5,756 nucleotides of DNA from assembly GCA_027307295.1 (NCBI GenBank), contig DAHUXF010000207.1:1-5756 (forward strand). The letters are read 5' to 3'. The stretch's first letter is position 1, and the number at the start of each line of letters is the position of its first letter. The position numbers and the translations under genes were made by a program. The stretch is from Acidobacteriaceae bacterium. GTDB lineage: Bacteria > Acidobacteriota > Terriglobia > Terriglobales > Acidobacteriaceae. The notes beneath the pieces are model-generated. The model worked only from the letters and a program-made list of their open reading frames with translations. It did not search any database and had not been told where the DNA came from. This document shows positions 5,636-5,756 of the stretch, in pieces.

Positions 5636-5693
5636 CCTGTCGTCCTGAGCGGAGCCGGAGCGCATGCGACGGCGAAGTCGAAGGACCCCGACG
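5636..5693. repeat. Dispersed GTCCTTCGAC...GCTCAGGA-type intergenic repeat
   Basis: Read on the minus strand, this begins GGGGTCCTTCGACTTCGCC and ends GCTCAGGACGACAGG, with a GC-rich centre. GTCCT (5642-5646) pairs with AGGAC (5682-5686), and an 8-bp palindrome CGCATGCG (5661-5668) sits inside. The same string type is familiar to me as a REP-like repeat in intergenic DNA of Acidobacteriota and other phyla; this is memory, not a search. It occupies the leader region of the gene starting at 5733. Confidence 0.65.
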
Positions 5694-5718
5694 GTGGTGG
5701 CACTCGCCATACAGTTTC

Positions 5719-5724
5719 AGGGAG
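5719..5724 (+). promoter_or_regulatory. Shine-Dalgarno site of the right-edge gene
   Basis: AGGGAG lies eight bases before the ATG at 5733, a near-ideal match and spacing. It is the main support for a gene starting there. Confidence 0.55.
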
Positions 5725-5732
5725 TTTCTACG

Positions 5733-5756
5733 ATGCGCGGCCGTAACTTTTCCGTG
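5733..5756 (+). CDS. 5' start of an unidentified gene (partial)
   Basis: The ATG at 5733 opens a frame of eight codons (MRGRNFSV) to the window edge, behind AGGGAG with an 8-base spacer. Nothing can be said about the product from eight residues. It is oriented away from the zinc-ribbon gene. The ribosome site makes a real start likely, though the short reach keeps this tentative. Confidence 0.5.

Larger units (their letters stand above)
5378..5732. other. Divergent intergenic region without a supported gene
   Basis: This 355-base stretch separates the minus-strand zinc-ribbon gene from the plus-strand gene beginning at 5733, so it should hold promoters for both, but I find no convincing -35/-10 pair. 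The part from 5378 to about 5635 is more AT-rich than the genes. It contains a CGCGTTTTCGCG mini-hairpin (about 5533-5544) and a CGTCTCGCGACG stem followed by ATTTTT (about 5601-5618). The right part holds the dispersed repeat. Open frames here are short and have no protein-like features. Confidence 0.6.

Noticed and set aside
5482..5703. A 73-codon minus-strand open frame
   Set aside because: It is partly made of the dispersed repeat, lacks a ribosome site and has no protein-like motif.

Overview
The window is most likely from an Acidobacteriota chromosome. This rests on protein style (the ETF-QO and EtfA/B variants), moderately GC-rich codon use, and a dispersed GTCCTTCGAC...GCTCAGGA-type intergenic repeat that I associate with such genomes from memory. 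It cannot be proved from the sequence alone. All intact complete genes lie on the minus strand; the two window edges each hold a fragment of a plus-strand gene.

Layout, left to right. Positions 1-138 are probably the 3' end of an unidentified plus-strand gene. Positions 139-365 are intergenic and hold two small stem-loops. A GNAT-family acetyltransferase follows (366-869, minus). A 105-base gap with an imperfect inverted repeat built on CGCAAAG units separates it from a large minus-strand cluster. That cluster, in transcription order, is etfB (4864 to 4094), a two-helix small membrane protein (4061 to 3816), etfA (3815 to 2820) and ETF-ubiquinone oxidoreductase (2690 to 975). Upstream of etfB is a candidate promoter and about 120 bases of structured intergenic DNA. 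Beyond it lies a minus-strand gene (5377 to 5102) for a small four-cysteine zinc-ribbon protein, interrupted by an in-frame TAG at codon 53. The last 355 non-coding bases carry a dispersed repeat, and a new plus-strand gene begins at 5733 behind a good Shine-Dalgarno sequence.

Function. EtfA and EtfB form the soluble FAD/AMP electron-transfer flavoprotein that collects electrons from acyl-CoA dehydrogenases and similar flavoenzymes. ETF-QO passes them through FAD and a 4Fe-4S cluster to the membrane quinone pool. Having the donor and its quinone reductase in one operon points to respiratory beta-oxidation or amino-acid oxidation. The small membrane protein between etfB and etfA has its own strong ribosome binding site and its stop codon abuts the etfA start, so it belongs to the operon; its function is unknown. 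No dehydrogenase gene is in the window.

The observations most worth following up are the zinc-ribbon gene split by an amber codon, the small membrane protein within the etf operon, and the extra cysteines next to the ETF-QO iron-sulfur site. I see no CRISPR array, tRNA, rRNA, insertion sequence or defence system.
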